Shown here in pieces: positions 5,976-11,947 of a stretch of DNA of 11,947 bases; the first letter of the stretch is position 1, and each line of letters starts with the position of its first letter. The position numbers were made by a program, and so were the translations under genes. Source of the stretch: JAWXTK01 sp044433645 (GTDB taxonomy: Bacteria; Bacteroidota; Bacteroidia; Bacteroidales; Rikenellaceae); assembly GCA_044433645.1 (NCBI GenBank), contig JAWXTK010000032.1, positions 1 through 11,947 on the forward strand, in the 5' to 3' direction. The notes beneath the pieces were generated by a model that did not search any database, was not told the origin of the DNA, and saw only the letters and a program-made list of their open reading frames with translations.

Positions 5976-6265
5976 AGTTGTATTTGTTTAAGTTAAATTA
6001 CATTCCTATTATTAACTTCTACTCGCATAACATAACCCCACAAAAAAAACGTGGACTTACGTTATTCGCTGCTGAGGTCTTAGACTACCTGTGCTACATA
6101 ATACCGAGTAAAGCCCACGTAAAATATACGTGAGCAAAAGATTTTAATCTCAACAACACGGCGGTGCGAGAGTGTCTAAGTTTCAGTATGCCGAATAAAA
6201 GCTAATGCCTTTAAATTATATGTCCTCTATCATACTACTGCCTCGAAAAGCATAATACGACGGCC
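5976..6265 (-). promoter_or_regulatory. Long structured 5' leader (copy A) of the small-gene cluster
   Basis: This roughly 290-nt gene-free stretch lies between a -7 promoter element (6271-6278) and the ATG at 5975. On the minus strand it has a 5'-proximal hairpin rich in G-U pairs (GTCGTATTAT with GTAGTATGAT, about 6226-6260); the word TTAGACAC; an 8-bp hairpin with arms 6128-6135 and 6113-6120; then the 55-nt repeat (6028-6082) with its U8-loop hairpin; and finally TTTAACTTAAA before AACTATGAA. The order is the same as in the leader at 160-405. In the second hairpin an A-U pair here is a G-U pair in the other copy. I see no match to a known riboswitch. Confidence 0.5.
6028..6082 (-). repeat. 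55-nt hairpin repeat, copy A
   Basis: 53 of 55 bases are identical to 4812-4866. The minus-strand hairpin pairs 6051-6065 with 6027-6041 (15 positions, one mismatch at the base that differs between the copies) around a G-U8 loop. It stands 52 bases before the start codon of the 5751-5975 gene, against 58 for copy B and its gene. Confidence 0.75.
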
Positions 6266-6270
6266 TATTA

Positions 6271-6278
6271 CAAATATA
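6271..6278 (-). promoter_or_regulatory. Promoter -7 element for the small-gene cluster
   Basis: On the minus strand TATATTTG is a perfect TAnnTTTG box. The -33 box is weaker: a TTG lies 17 nt upstream instead of TTTG at 19. The start site would fall near 6265, at the beginning of the conserved leader. The element overlaps the edge of the degenerate plus-strand dehydrogenase fragment. Confidence 0.5.
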
Positions 6279-6308
6279 CAAAATTTCTCGCAATACAACT
6301 ATACAAAC

Positions 6309-6473
6309 ATAAAAAACAGCCTAGATACAACCAAAAAATACGACGCAATAATACTTGCCGTATCTCACAACGAATTCCTAAGCATGGACATAAAACACAT
6401 GCTCAAAGACAAGGGTGTAATCTTTGACGTAAAAGGCTGCCTACCCAAAAAAGTCGCAGACGCTAGACTCTAG
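6309..6473 (+). pseudogene. C-terminal remnant of a nucleotide-sugar dehydrogenase
   Basis: Translating the plus strand in the frame ending at the TAG at 6471-6473 gives KKYDAIILAVSHNEFL, then MDIKHML, then KGVIFDVKGCLPKK, then ARL-stop. This is the C-terminal UDP-binding end of UDP-N-acetyl-sugar/UDP-glucose dehydrogenases (the WbpA/WbpO/TviB/WecC type, which oxidise UDP-HexNAc to the uronic acid for surface polysaccharides). Only about 55 of some 400-430 residues remain: no start codon, no NAD-binding Rossmann domain and no catalytic Cys domain. Upstream the frame stays open to 6180 but loses resemblance and runs into the leader of the opposite-strand cluster. The exact left edge of the remnant is uncertain by some tens of bases. 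Confidence 0.85.
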
Positions 6474-6481
6474 CGCAGATT

Positions 6482-6739
6482 TTAGGCGTGTTTTTTGAGC
6501 CAAGCCACGGCATAAGAACACGTAGCTCTGGGCTCTAAACCCTCGCGCAAACAATAGTCATAAAAGGCCCCAACCAAGGCCGATGCTATGCCCTGCCCCT
6601 CTAAGGCTTTGGGCACTTGAGTTGTAGCCACACTGAGCGCACCGTTAAAAATATTATATATAAGGTAGGCTGTATAGCCCTGCTCTTGAACAAAGAATTT
6701 TTGCTCGCTAGGCGAATGTTGTACGTCGTAATTTTTCAT
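6482..6739 (-). CDS. Small GNAT-like N-acetyltransferase (Acetyltransf_CG / COG2388 type)
   Basis: This 85-residue cytoplasmic protein belongs to the short GCN5-related group. The acetyl-CoA-binding signature is VPKALEGQGIASALV (42-56), matching the V-P-x-x-x-x-G-x-G-I/V-A-x-x-L pattern, and the C-terminal CSYAVAWLKKH (74-84) is the other conserved block, with a conserved Cys. The protein is full length for this minimal family (about 80-100 residues). The substrate is unknown. It lies 57 bases downstream of the fimbrial operon on the same strand, separated by a weak terminator, and converges on the dehydrogenase remnant, ending 8 bases from that remnant's stop. It is unlikely to be part of the fimbrial system. 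Confidence 0.9.
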   Translation of the reverse strand: MKNYDVQHSPSEQKFFVQEQGYTAYLIYNIFNGALSVATTQVPKALEGQGIASALVGAFYDYCLREGLEPRATCSYAVAWLKKHA

Positions 6740-6743
6740 TTTT

Positions 6744-6768
6744 AAAAAAGTATTAAAACCAAAATACT
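6744..6768 (-). terminator. Weak intrinsic terminator after the fimbrial operon
   Basis: On the minus strand AGTATT (6763-6768) pairs with AATACT (6749-6754) across an 8-nt loop and runs directly into U6. The stem is only 6 bp and A/U-rich, so termination is probably partial and some read-through into the GNAT gene is likely. Confidence 0.4.
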
Positions 6769-6796
6769 CTGCAAATTCATTGCCACACTTAAGCGT

Positions 6797-7810
6797 CTAT
6801 ACAGTTTTGTTAATCATATCTTCATTACCCCCATCACCCCATGAATCTATATCTAAATCCACGTCAGTGCCTGGAGTTGGAGAATAGTCTCCTGCATCAG
6901 CGTCTCCCTCATCGTCCCACTTATCAATCTCAACATCTAGCACAGAGATTTCTTCATCTGAGATATAAAGCACGTAGGTGTAAATTTTACCTGCACTCCA
7001 TGTACCTGCAATCACACTCGAAAGTGGTGTGCCGTCGCTAAGAGTTGTAGACAAGCTAACGCTTTGAGGTATGTTTTGAGGCATGGCCATAATGTAGTTA
7101 TCCTTGGATATTAGGCTCTGATCCATGCCACTTGGCCCCTCTACAAACTCGGTGTAAACCGACTGAGAATTTACCGAGCGCGTAGCCCACGAGAATCCAC
7201 TGCTTGTAATAGTCAAAGTCGCCTTATCGTAAATTCCCGACAAAGTAAATCCCTTGTTAATAAGGCTGGCATCCTGAGATTCATGCACTTTAAAGCACAC
7301 AGCAGCCATAGTGTGATTAAACACCAAAGACACGATCTCGCCGTCCTTGCCCGATGCACTAGCCACCAACAAATCTTCGTGTGCCGAGCAATCCTCAGGC
7401 ATAAGATAGTCTATTTTTAAAGTGTTAACCACAGAACTATCAAGCGTAAATCCAGCAAGCGAGTGGGCTTCAGTATTAACATAAGGAGCATAAGCAATAA
7501 AGTTTACACTACCCGAACTTGGCCAATTAACAGCTGGCGAAAAGCTCCAATAACCGTCTTGCTGCAAAACAGGCTTAGAATTGTTGATATAAATCGCATT
7601 ATTGTAGTAAGCAAAAATTCCTATAGAATCTATATCATCAAAAACCTCAACCATAGACCCCTTAGATGCAAACTGAGAATCAGCATCAGGCACAAATGCA
7701 ATCTCATTGTCTGAGAGTTGCAGCTGCATGGTGGTGGAGATATCCTTAGAACATCCCACCACAAGCAAAAGCAGTAAAGCTAAAGCTATATTTATTTTAT
7801 GTGATTTCAT
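6797..7810 (-). CDS. Fimbrillin family lipoprotein (Mfa-like)
   Basis: This 337-residue protein has a lipoprotein signal peptide (lipobox VVGC, Cys20). It shows the fimbrillin pattern: KGSMVE then SIGIFAY (about 50-68), FSPAVNWPSSGSVNFIAYAPY (90-110), YLMPED with LLVASASGK (135-155), FNHTMAAVCFKV (164-175), YIMAMPQNIPQ (239-249), and WSAGKIYTYVLYI with the final strand VLDVEIDKW (271-298). In type V pili of Bacteroidales such lipoproteins are carried to the surface, trimmed by a protease and polymerised by donor-strand exchange (family knowledge). It shares many of these blocks with the N-terminal half of the 787-aa protein encoded 14 bases upstream, so the two are paralogues. An acidic tail after residue 298 contains a second short DLDIDSWGD segment resembling the last strand. 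It could be a stalk or accessory subunit. Confidence 0.85.
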   Translation of the reverse strand: MKSHKINIALALLLLLVVGCSKDISTTMQLQLSDNEIAFVPDADSQFASKGSMVEVFDDIDSIGIFAYYNNAIYINNSKPVLQQDGYWSFSPAVNWPSSGSVNFIAYAPYVNTEAHSLAGFTLDSSVVNTLKIDYLMPEDCSAHEDLLVASASGKDGEIVSLVFNHTMAAVCFKVHESQDASLINKGFTLSGIYDKATLTITSSGFSWATRSVNSQSVYTEFVEGPSGMDQSLISKDNYIMAMPQNIPQSVSLSTTLSDGTPLSSVIAGTWSAGKIYTYVLYISDEEISVLDVEIDKWDDEGDADAGDYSPTPGTDVDLDIDSWGDGGNEDMINKTV

Positions 7811-7824
7811 AGCTGTAAGTTTTA

Positions 7825-10188
7825 TTATTTAGCCATTTCAGCTTTAATCAAATCATAAGGACTCTCGCTCACCTCCTGCACTGGTCGTATAGGGTAAGCA
7901 TAGCCTCTAGATCCTCCTTTACATTTATAAGTATAAGAAGCATCATAATCTTGATACATATACTTAGCGTAGTCGTCTGCGTACCACGAACCATTTGATG
8001 AAGTAAAATTCTTGATATTATATACATCGGCCGTCCAGTTATAAGCTGCTGTGCCATCCACTGACAATGCATCATAATAGTTTGACCTGTAAGTGTAGTT
8101 ACCTTTGTAAGCGTACAAATATCCTTCATAAGGATAACAAGCCACCTTTCTGTAAATATAATAGAAAGACTCCTTAGAAATATTTGAACTAGCATTAGCA
8201 GCATAATCAAACTCTGTATCAGCAGTATTATAAGAAGAAGATGCTTTACCGTCTGAAACAGCAAAGAAATCCTCAGTGATATCAGACAAAGGAACCCTCC
8301 AGCCCCAAGGCGATGGGTCGTAAATAGATTTTTTCTTAGCTGTCTCTTCCTCAAGACTTGTTGTATATGCAACATTTACATCACGCCACATATTATTATA
8401 CAAATCTGTGTACTCGTATGGGCCTTTACACCAATCACCATGGCCCGCCAAATCTGGCTCAGTCCAAGTATTCCATGTTTCATAAATAGTTCCCATAAAT
8501 ACTTCTGGATTCTTAACTGCCACAGACATAGTTGTAGAGTTAGAGTAAGTCACTGCGTAAGGGAAACCGTCTGTACTGTTAGTAGTATATAAATTCTCGT
8601 AACCTGAGTAATAAACACCACCTGAACCTGGGAAAGGATCTTTACGTCCCCATTGGTAATACACTGCACCAGCTGCACCACCGTGACCATATTTAGACCA
8701 CCTAGCACCTATATTTCTATCCATAACATATAGGTCTTGGTAAATTCCTCCATCTTGGAAAACCCCAGCATCTACATAACGGTGCAGCTCTCCTCCCTCA
8801 ACAGTAAATTGTCTGCCGTCGGCATCAGCCATAACTGGAGAGTCATAAGGATTATAAGTAGTAACCCAGAAGTGCCAGCTCCACACCGTGCTGCTAGCTA
8901 TCTGCAAGGCCACAACAAAGTTACCTTCTTGGATAGACTTAGGAACAGTGATTTTAAGCGCAGATGTTATGCCGTCATTCATAAATCCTGTAATTGCACG
9001 CTCGGATTTAAAGTCAGAGGCATCTGTTGCATCATACCAAATTAATTTAGTAGTCCACACAGGATTTGATGCTAGAGGATCACTCTCCTGGGCATAATTT
9101 ACATAATAATCATTTACACGATCCTCAACTGGGATATAATATATCACACCTGCATCATCTGCCTCGGTAGATGGATTAACGATATAACAGTTTGACGAGC
9201 TCAAAGGAGTGTAGTCCCAAACCAAGTAATCGCCCTCATAACCAGTGCCTCCAGAAGAAGAACCACCACCAGAGCCCGTGTTGTCTTCATCATCATCCTC
9301 TTGAAGAACTGCATCGTCCTTATCATAATATATGTTATAAGTGTAGCTTTTACCTTCCTCCCACTGAGTGTTGTCTGGGAAACCATAATCCTGAGCATAA
9401 ACCAAACCCTCGCCGTTAACATAGTTGACAGTAAGCAGGGTATAATCCTGGATTTGTTGAGGCAAAACCATCATATAGCCATCACTAGTTAACGGACTTG
9501 TCAAATTGTCAATATCAACATCCTGCTCTATGCTCACATAAAAAGATTTGTTAGCATCCGTACATTTTGAAGTCCACATATAATTTGTCGTGGCATTTTC
9601 GATAGTTAGCGTACCATAGTTTTTGATATTTTTAACTGCTATGCTTTTAACTGTCATATCAGTACCTTTAACATTAAAGCCTACGCTTGCTAGCATGTGT
9701 TTAAAACTCACACTAACACTTGAGCCAGCAGCTGCGCTTGTAGTTGCCACAATCAAGTCGGGTTGATTTTCAGAATACTCAGGCATGTAATAAGTTAATA
9801 CCGTGTAATCAATATCGCTGCCCTCAAGCGAGATGCCGTTCTCATTGTAGATATCTACAACAGGAGAAAAAGCAGTGAAATTTGCCGAGGTAACATTACC
9901 CCAATTAACAGCGGGATAAAGTGTCCAAGATGAATTACTGTACATTGCCGTTTGGTTAATAAACTCAGCATCCGTTGAGTTATCATAAGCCAACACTTGC
10001 ATACTTGGCATTTGAGATTGGCTCTCTACCATAGCACCTCTTGAGACAGAAAAGCTAGCATCATCAATTACAAAAACAACTTCTTGTTGACTGAAATCTT
10101 CAATTAATTCAGTCTCCTTAACGCATGAGGATAGCACCACTGCACTAAGCAAGAAGCTAAGCGAAATTAATAAACTGTTTGTTTTCAT
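7825..10188 (-). CDS. Two-part fimbrillin lipoprotein with FISUMP-like C-terminal domain, likely pilus tip adhesin
   Basis: This 787-residue protein has a lipobox ending at Cys22 (LSSC). Residues 35-290 are fimbrillin-like: VSRGAMVES, SWTLYPAVNWGNVTSANFTAFSPV (87-110), YYMPEY, LIVATT, FKHMLASVGFNV (162-173), YMMVLPQQI (238-246), WEEGKSYTYNIYY (276-288). An Asp- then Gly/Ser-rich linker (297-318) follows, then a beta-rich segment from SSNCYIVNPS (331-340) to about 450. The end domain has LYVMDRNIGAR (487-497), YYQWGRKDPFPGSG (510-523), SPWGWRVP (626-633) and a terminal YPIRPVQ (765-771), the hallmarks of FISUMP / Fibrobacter paralogous-type domains often found on Bacteroidetes surface proteins. 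The domain order suggests a tip or adhesive subunit; this is inference. The gene starts 26 bases after the DUF5119 stop, in an AATATAAAATG context. Confidence 0.85.
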   Translation of the reverse strand: MKTNSLLISLSFLLSAVVLSSCVKETELIEDFSQQEVVFVIDDASFSVSRGAMVESQSQMPSMQVLAYDNSTDAEFINQTAMYSNSSWTLYPAVNWGNVTSANFTAFSPVVDIYNENGISLEGSDIDYTVLTYYMPEYSENQPDLIVATTSAAAGSSVSVSFKHMLASVGFNVKGTDMTVKSIAVKNIKNYGTLTIENATTNYMWTSKCTDANKSFYVSIEQDVDIDNLTSPLTSDGYMMVLPQQIQDYTLLTVNYVNGEGLVYAQDYGFPDNTQWEEGKSYTYNIYYDKDDAVLQEDDDEDNTGSGGGSSSGGTGYEGDYLVWDYTPLSSSNCYIVNPSTEADDAGVIYYIPVEDRVNDYYVNYAQESDPLASNPVWTTKLIWYDATDASDFKSERAITGFMNDGITSALKITVPKSIQEGNFVVALQIASSTVWSWHFWVTTYNPYDSPVMADADGRQFTVEGGELHRYVDAGVFQDGGIYQDLYVMDRNIGARWSKYGHGGAAGAVYYQWGRKDPFPGSGGVYYSGYENLYTTNSTDGFPYAVTYSNSTTMSVAVKNPEVFMGTIYETWNTWTEPDLAGHGDWCKGPYEYTDLYNNMWRDVNVAYTTSLEEETAKKKSIYDPSPWGWRVPLSDITEDFFAVSDGKASSSYNTADTEFDYAANASSNISKESFYYIYRKVACYPYEGYLYAYKGNYTYRSNYYDALSVDGTAAYNWTADVYNIKNFTSSNGSWYADDYAKYMYQDYDASYTYKCKGGSRGYAYPIRPVQEVSESPYDLIKAEMAK

Positions 10189-10214
10189 TTTATATTTACT
10201 TTAAATTATTATTC

Positions 10215-11312
10215 TTATTTAAAACCTAATTGTTCTTCATCACCATCCTCCCAAGGATAAAGGCCTGAGCCTCCATCTGGGTCAGTATTTGGCTGCACAT
10301 CTTCGGGCAAAGCATTTTCTCCGGTGACTGCCAACATAAGATTTAGACGTATAACTCCCGACATACTCGAATCATCAACAGTAATTTCTGAAACTTGCAT
10401 AACTTTTGTCTCCACCGTGCCGTCTATCATATCAAAGCGAAGAATAAACTCCAAACTCTTGCCAAGCTCTGTGTAAGAAGACAAAGACATTCTCTCGCCC
10501 AAAGTCCCAAACATTGTAATCTCACTTGTTAGGTTAGTTATCCCGTTTGTTAAATCGTCATCATCAGAATATCTGTTGTCCATATAAAACTGCATCGAAG
10601 CTGCACTTGTCGTATTTTTATCCGTAGAGGCTATATAGCCGTCAGCCACATTAGCCAAATCCACTAAAACAGGCAAGATAGCACCCTCGACATTTTCAAC
10701 TTGTATAGTGATTTCCATTGCAACATCCTTACGCAAAGGTTTAATTCCTATTAGTTTTTCACTAACATATTCTGCCACAGAAGCATCTGCACGCGCTATA
10801 CTTGCCGATGCCACAGATGAGCCAGTTGCCGAGATAACCATATCCTCAGTAACTTCTATATTTTCCACCACATGCACTGCCAACTCATCTAATTCATCAA
10901 GATACACTTGGTCGCCGTCCCATGGATCATCAAGCGCATAAGTTGCCTCGCTAACATAAAACGCAGTGGTAGTGAAATCATACTCGTCTTCTATTGCGAT
11001 ATTTTCTAGATCACCTCGTTTTTCATTTACTATAATAACTTTATACTCACCTATACCAAGTGGCAAGTAAGCCTGAATATCGTTACTATTTTGCTCATAA
11101 ACAAATTTTGTAACAAGCTCACCATCAGACTGATTATACACCAAAATCCTAACATTATTCGGATCTTCGCTAAGGTTAGACCAGTCTATATCAACAGGCA
11201 ATAGGGCAGTGACATCGCACAAACATTCTGTGCCTATAGGTTTTCTATCACACCCAAAGTTTACCGTCAGCAGGATTAGCCCAAAAGCTAGATTTCTAAT
11301 TAATTTATTCAT
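10215..11312 (-). CDS. DUF5119 family lipoprotein, FimB/Mfa2-like fimbrial anchor candidate
   Basis: This 365-residue protein has an N-terminal hydrophobic signal and probable lipidated Cys21 (LLTVNFGC; the lipobox is atypical at -2/-3). The N-terminal half contains VDIDWSNLSEDPNNVRILVYN, LPLGIGEYKVIIVNE and FYVSEATYALDDPW, the pattern of DUF5119/Mfa2-like proteins that precede fimbrillin genes in Bacteroidales. By analogy with Mfa2/FimB it could cap or anchor the fimbria at the outer membrane. The C-terminal half has ATGSSVASASIARADASV and a second beta-rich domain with IRLNLMLAVTGENALPEDVQ, ending in an acidic tail. Its ATG overlaps the end of the DUF3575 gene by 8 bases (ATGAATAA), and an AAAGGAGG sequence lies 5 bases before it, which fixes the start and suggests coupled translation. 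Confidence 0.8.
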   Translation of the reverse strand: MNKLIRNLAFGLILLTVNFGCDRKPIGTECLCDVTALLPVDIDWSNLSEDPNNVRILVYNQSDGELVTKFVYEQNSNDIQAYLPLGIGEYKVIIVNEKRGDLENIAIEDEYDFTTTAFYVSEATYALDDPWDGDQVYLDELDELAVHVVENIEVTEDMVISATGSSVASASIARADASVAEYVSEKLIGIKPLRKDVAMEITIQVENVEGAILPVLVDLANVADGYIASTDKNTTSAASMQFYMDNRYSDDDDLTNGITNLTSEITMFGTLGERMSLSSYTELGKSLEFILRFDMIDGTVETKVMQVSEITVDDSSMSGVIRLNLMLAVTGENALPEDVQPNTDPDGGSGLYPWEDGDEEQLGFK

Positions 11313-11947
11313 TTCTGCCTCCTTTATTTTTTGTTCTATTTAGTAGCCAAGCCAAAGAAATTTTGGCTTTGGTTGGTCCAAACCAATTATAATTTTCAGA
11401 GTTAACAACATTATTATGCCAGCCCTCATTAAAGCCGTAATGTTCGGTGTAGTAATCAAAATTAGAACGCGCATAACCCAATGCTAAGGCATATTCTAAC
11501 CTTAAATTACCTTTTTTGTTAATCGTATGAGCATAACCAACACCTACATTTACTGAGAAAAAATCACCTTGATAACCTTTCTCGTTATTCTCCAAATCAT
11601 ATAATCCATACCCAGCACCCAACGAAACATTCCATCCCGTCATTACTGCCTGCGCTTTTCTATCACCCAACCAATATTTAACATCTAAATGCGCATTTAA
11701 CAGCTGCACAGTCCTGCGATTGTTCTCATCCTCATCCTTACACGAAGTCCACCAAGGGAAAATCCATTCTCCGGCTATCGAAATTTTATCGCCAATAGGG
11801 AATTCTACCTCAACATTTACAGCCGTTAGTGCATCATACAACAAGTTAGTTTTCACTGCCAAGACAGGCACTATTTCTGGCCCTAAATATACTATTGGTT
11901 CGGGTTCGGGTTCGGGTTCTGGTTCTGGCTCTGGCTCTGGTTCTGGT
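11305..11947 (-). CDS. DUF3575 outer-membrane beta-barrel-like protein, 5' end outside window
   Basis: The frame is open to the window edge, giving about 213 visible residues and no start codon within the window. It begins with a (Pro-Glu)8 linker, then IVYLGPEIVPVLAVKTNLLYDALTAVNVEVEFPIG, the usual start of the DUF3575 domain. Typical features follow: ISIAGEWIFPWWTSC, the strand pair around LLNAHLDVKYWLGDR, WNVSLGAGYGLYDLE, YQGDFFSVNVGVGYAH, LRLEYALALGYARSNFDYY and AKISLAWLLNR, that is, alternating hydrophobic strands expected of a small outer-membrane barrel. DUF3575 genes regularly head DUF5119-fimbrillin operons in Bacteroidales, so a role in fimbrial secretion or assembly is likely but unproven. 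An internal GTG at 11871 would give a shorter product but is not the real start. Confidence 0.9.
   Translation of the reverse strand, partial: PEPEPEPEPEPEPEPEPIVYLGPEIVPVLAVKTNLLYDALTAVNVEVEFPIGDKISIAGEWIFPWWTSCKDEDENNRRTVQLLNAHLDVKYWLGDRKAQAVMTGWNVSLGAGYGLYDLENNEKGYQGDFFSVNVGVGYAHTINKKGNLRLEYALALGYARSNFDYYTEHYGFNEGWHNNVVNSENYNWFGPTKAKISLAWLLNRTKNKGGRNE
11318..11325 (-). promoter_or_regulatory. Extended Shine-Dalgarno sequence before the DUF5119 gene
   Basis: On the minus strand AAAGGAGG lies 5 bases before the ATG at 11310-11312 and inside the last codons of the DUF3575 gene (K-G-G-R). Such a strong site is unusual here: no other gene in this window has one, and Bacteroidetes generally initiate without it. 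With the 8-base overlap of the genes it probably serves re-initiation. Confidence 0.7.
11899..11947 (-). repeat. Hexanucleotide repeat encoding a Pro-Glu linker
   Basis: Eight tandem six-base units (CCN-GAR) encode (PE)8 and reach the window edge, so the true number may be higher. The units are in frame: copy-number change would lengthen or shorten the linker without a frameshift. Third positions vary (CCC/CCA, GAA/GAG) in a graded pattern, with CCCGAA clustered at one end, as expected from local duplication. Confidence 0.85.

Noticed and set aside
3997..6310. Classical integrative element attached at tRNA-Leu
   Set aside because: I found no direct repeat of the tRNA 3' end near 6300 and no integrase, excisionase or mobilisation gene, so only a weaker insertion hypothesis is kept.
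6461..6475. Perfect inverted repeat CGCTAGA-C-TCTAGCG at the dehydrogenase stop, as a terminator between converging genes
   Set aside because: The one-base loop is sterically unfavourable and no U tract follows on either strand.
1..11947. CRISPR arrays, rRNA genes, insertion sequences, transposase or toxin-antitoxin genes
   Set aside because: None found on reading both strands; repeats present are only the leader copies and the Pro-Glu tract.

Overview
The window is bacterial chromosome from the phylum Bacteroidota, most likely order Bacteroidales. Three things show this: promoters of the TTTG-N19-TAnnTTTG type, start codons preceded by A/T-rich stretches without Shine-Dalgarno sites, and a fimbrial operon of a Bacteroidales-specific type (DUF3575, DUF5119, two fimbrillin-like lipoproteins). 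The sequence alone does not fix genus or species.

Layout. 1-159 (-) is the start of a small secreted protein of unknown function, cut by the window edge; it is preceded by a leader of about 245 nt with its own consensus promoter. 470-646 holds an intrinsic terminator and a rod-like structured segment (candidate small RNA or structured 3' UTR). 669-1960 (-) is the housekeeping operon pyrH-frr. It is divergent from dxs (2048-3925, +), and the two promoters are interlocked in an 87-bp spacer. A tRNA-Leu(CAA) with its own promoter and a strong bidirectional terminator follows dxs.

4178-5975 (-) is a cluster of four small envelope genes: a two-helix membrane protein, a lipoprotein, a zinc-ribbon membrane protein, and a secreted/membrane protein with a PGxGQ(F/Y)YNG motif. 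It is preceded by a second long structured leader. A 55-nt piece of that leader recurs before the last gene, and the leader before the 1-159 gene has the same plan. The cluster lies between the tRNA-Leu terminator and a decayed C-terminal piece of a nucleotide-sugar dehydrogenase (6309-6473, +), so it looks like an accessory insertion.

6482-6739 (-) is a small GNAT-like protein. 6797-11947 (-) is a fimbrial operon open at its 5' end: DUF3575 beta-barrel protein, DUF5119 lipoprotein (likely anchor or assembly factor), a 787-aa fimbrillin-like lipoprotein with a large C-terminal FISUMP-like domain (possible tip adhesin), and a 337-aa fimbrillin-like lipoprotein (possible subunit). The least explained part of the window is the repeated structured leader that precedes small envelope genes of unknown function.
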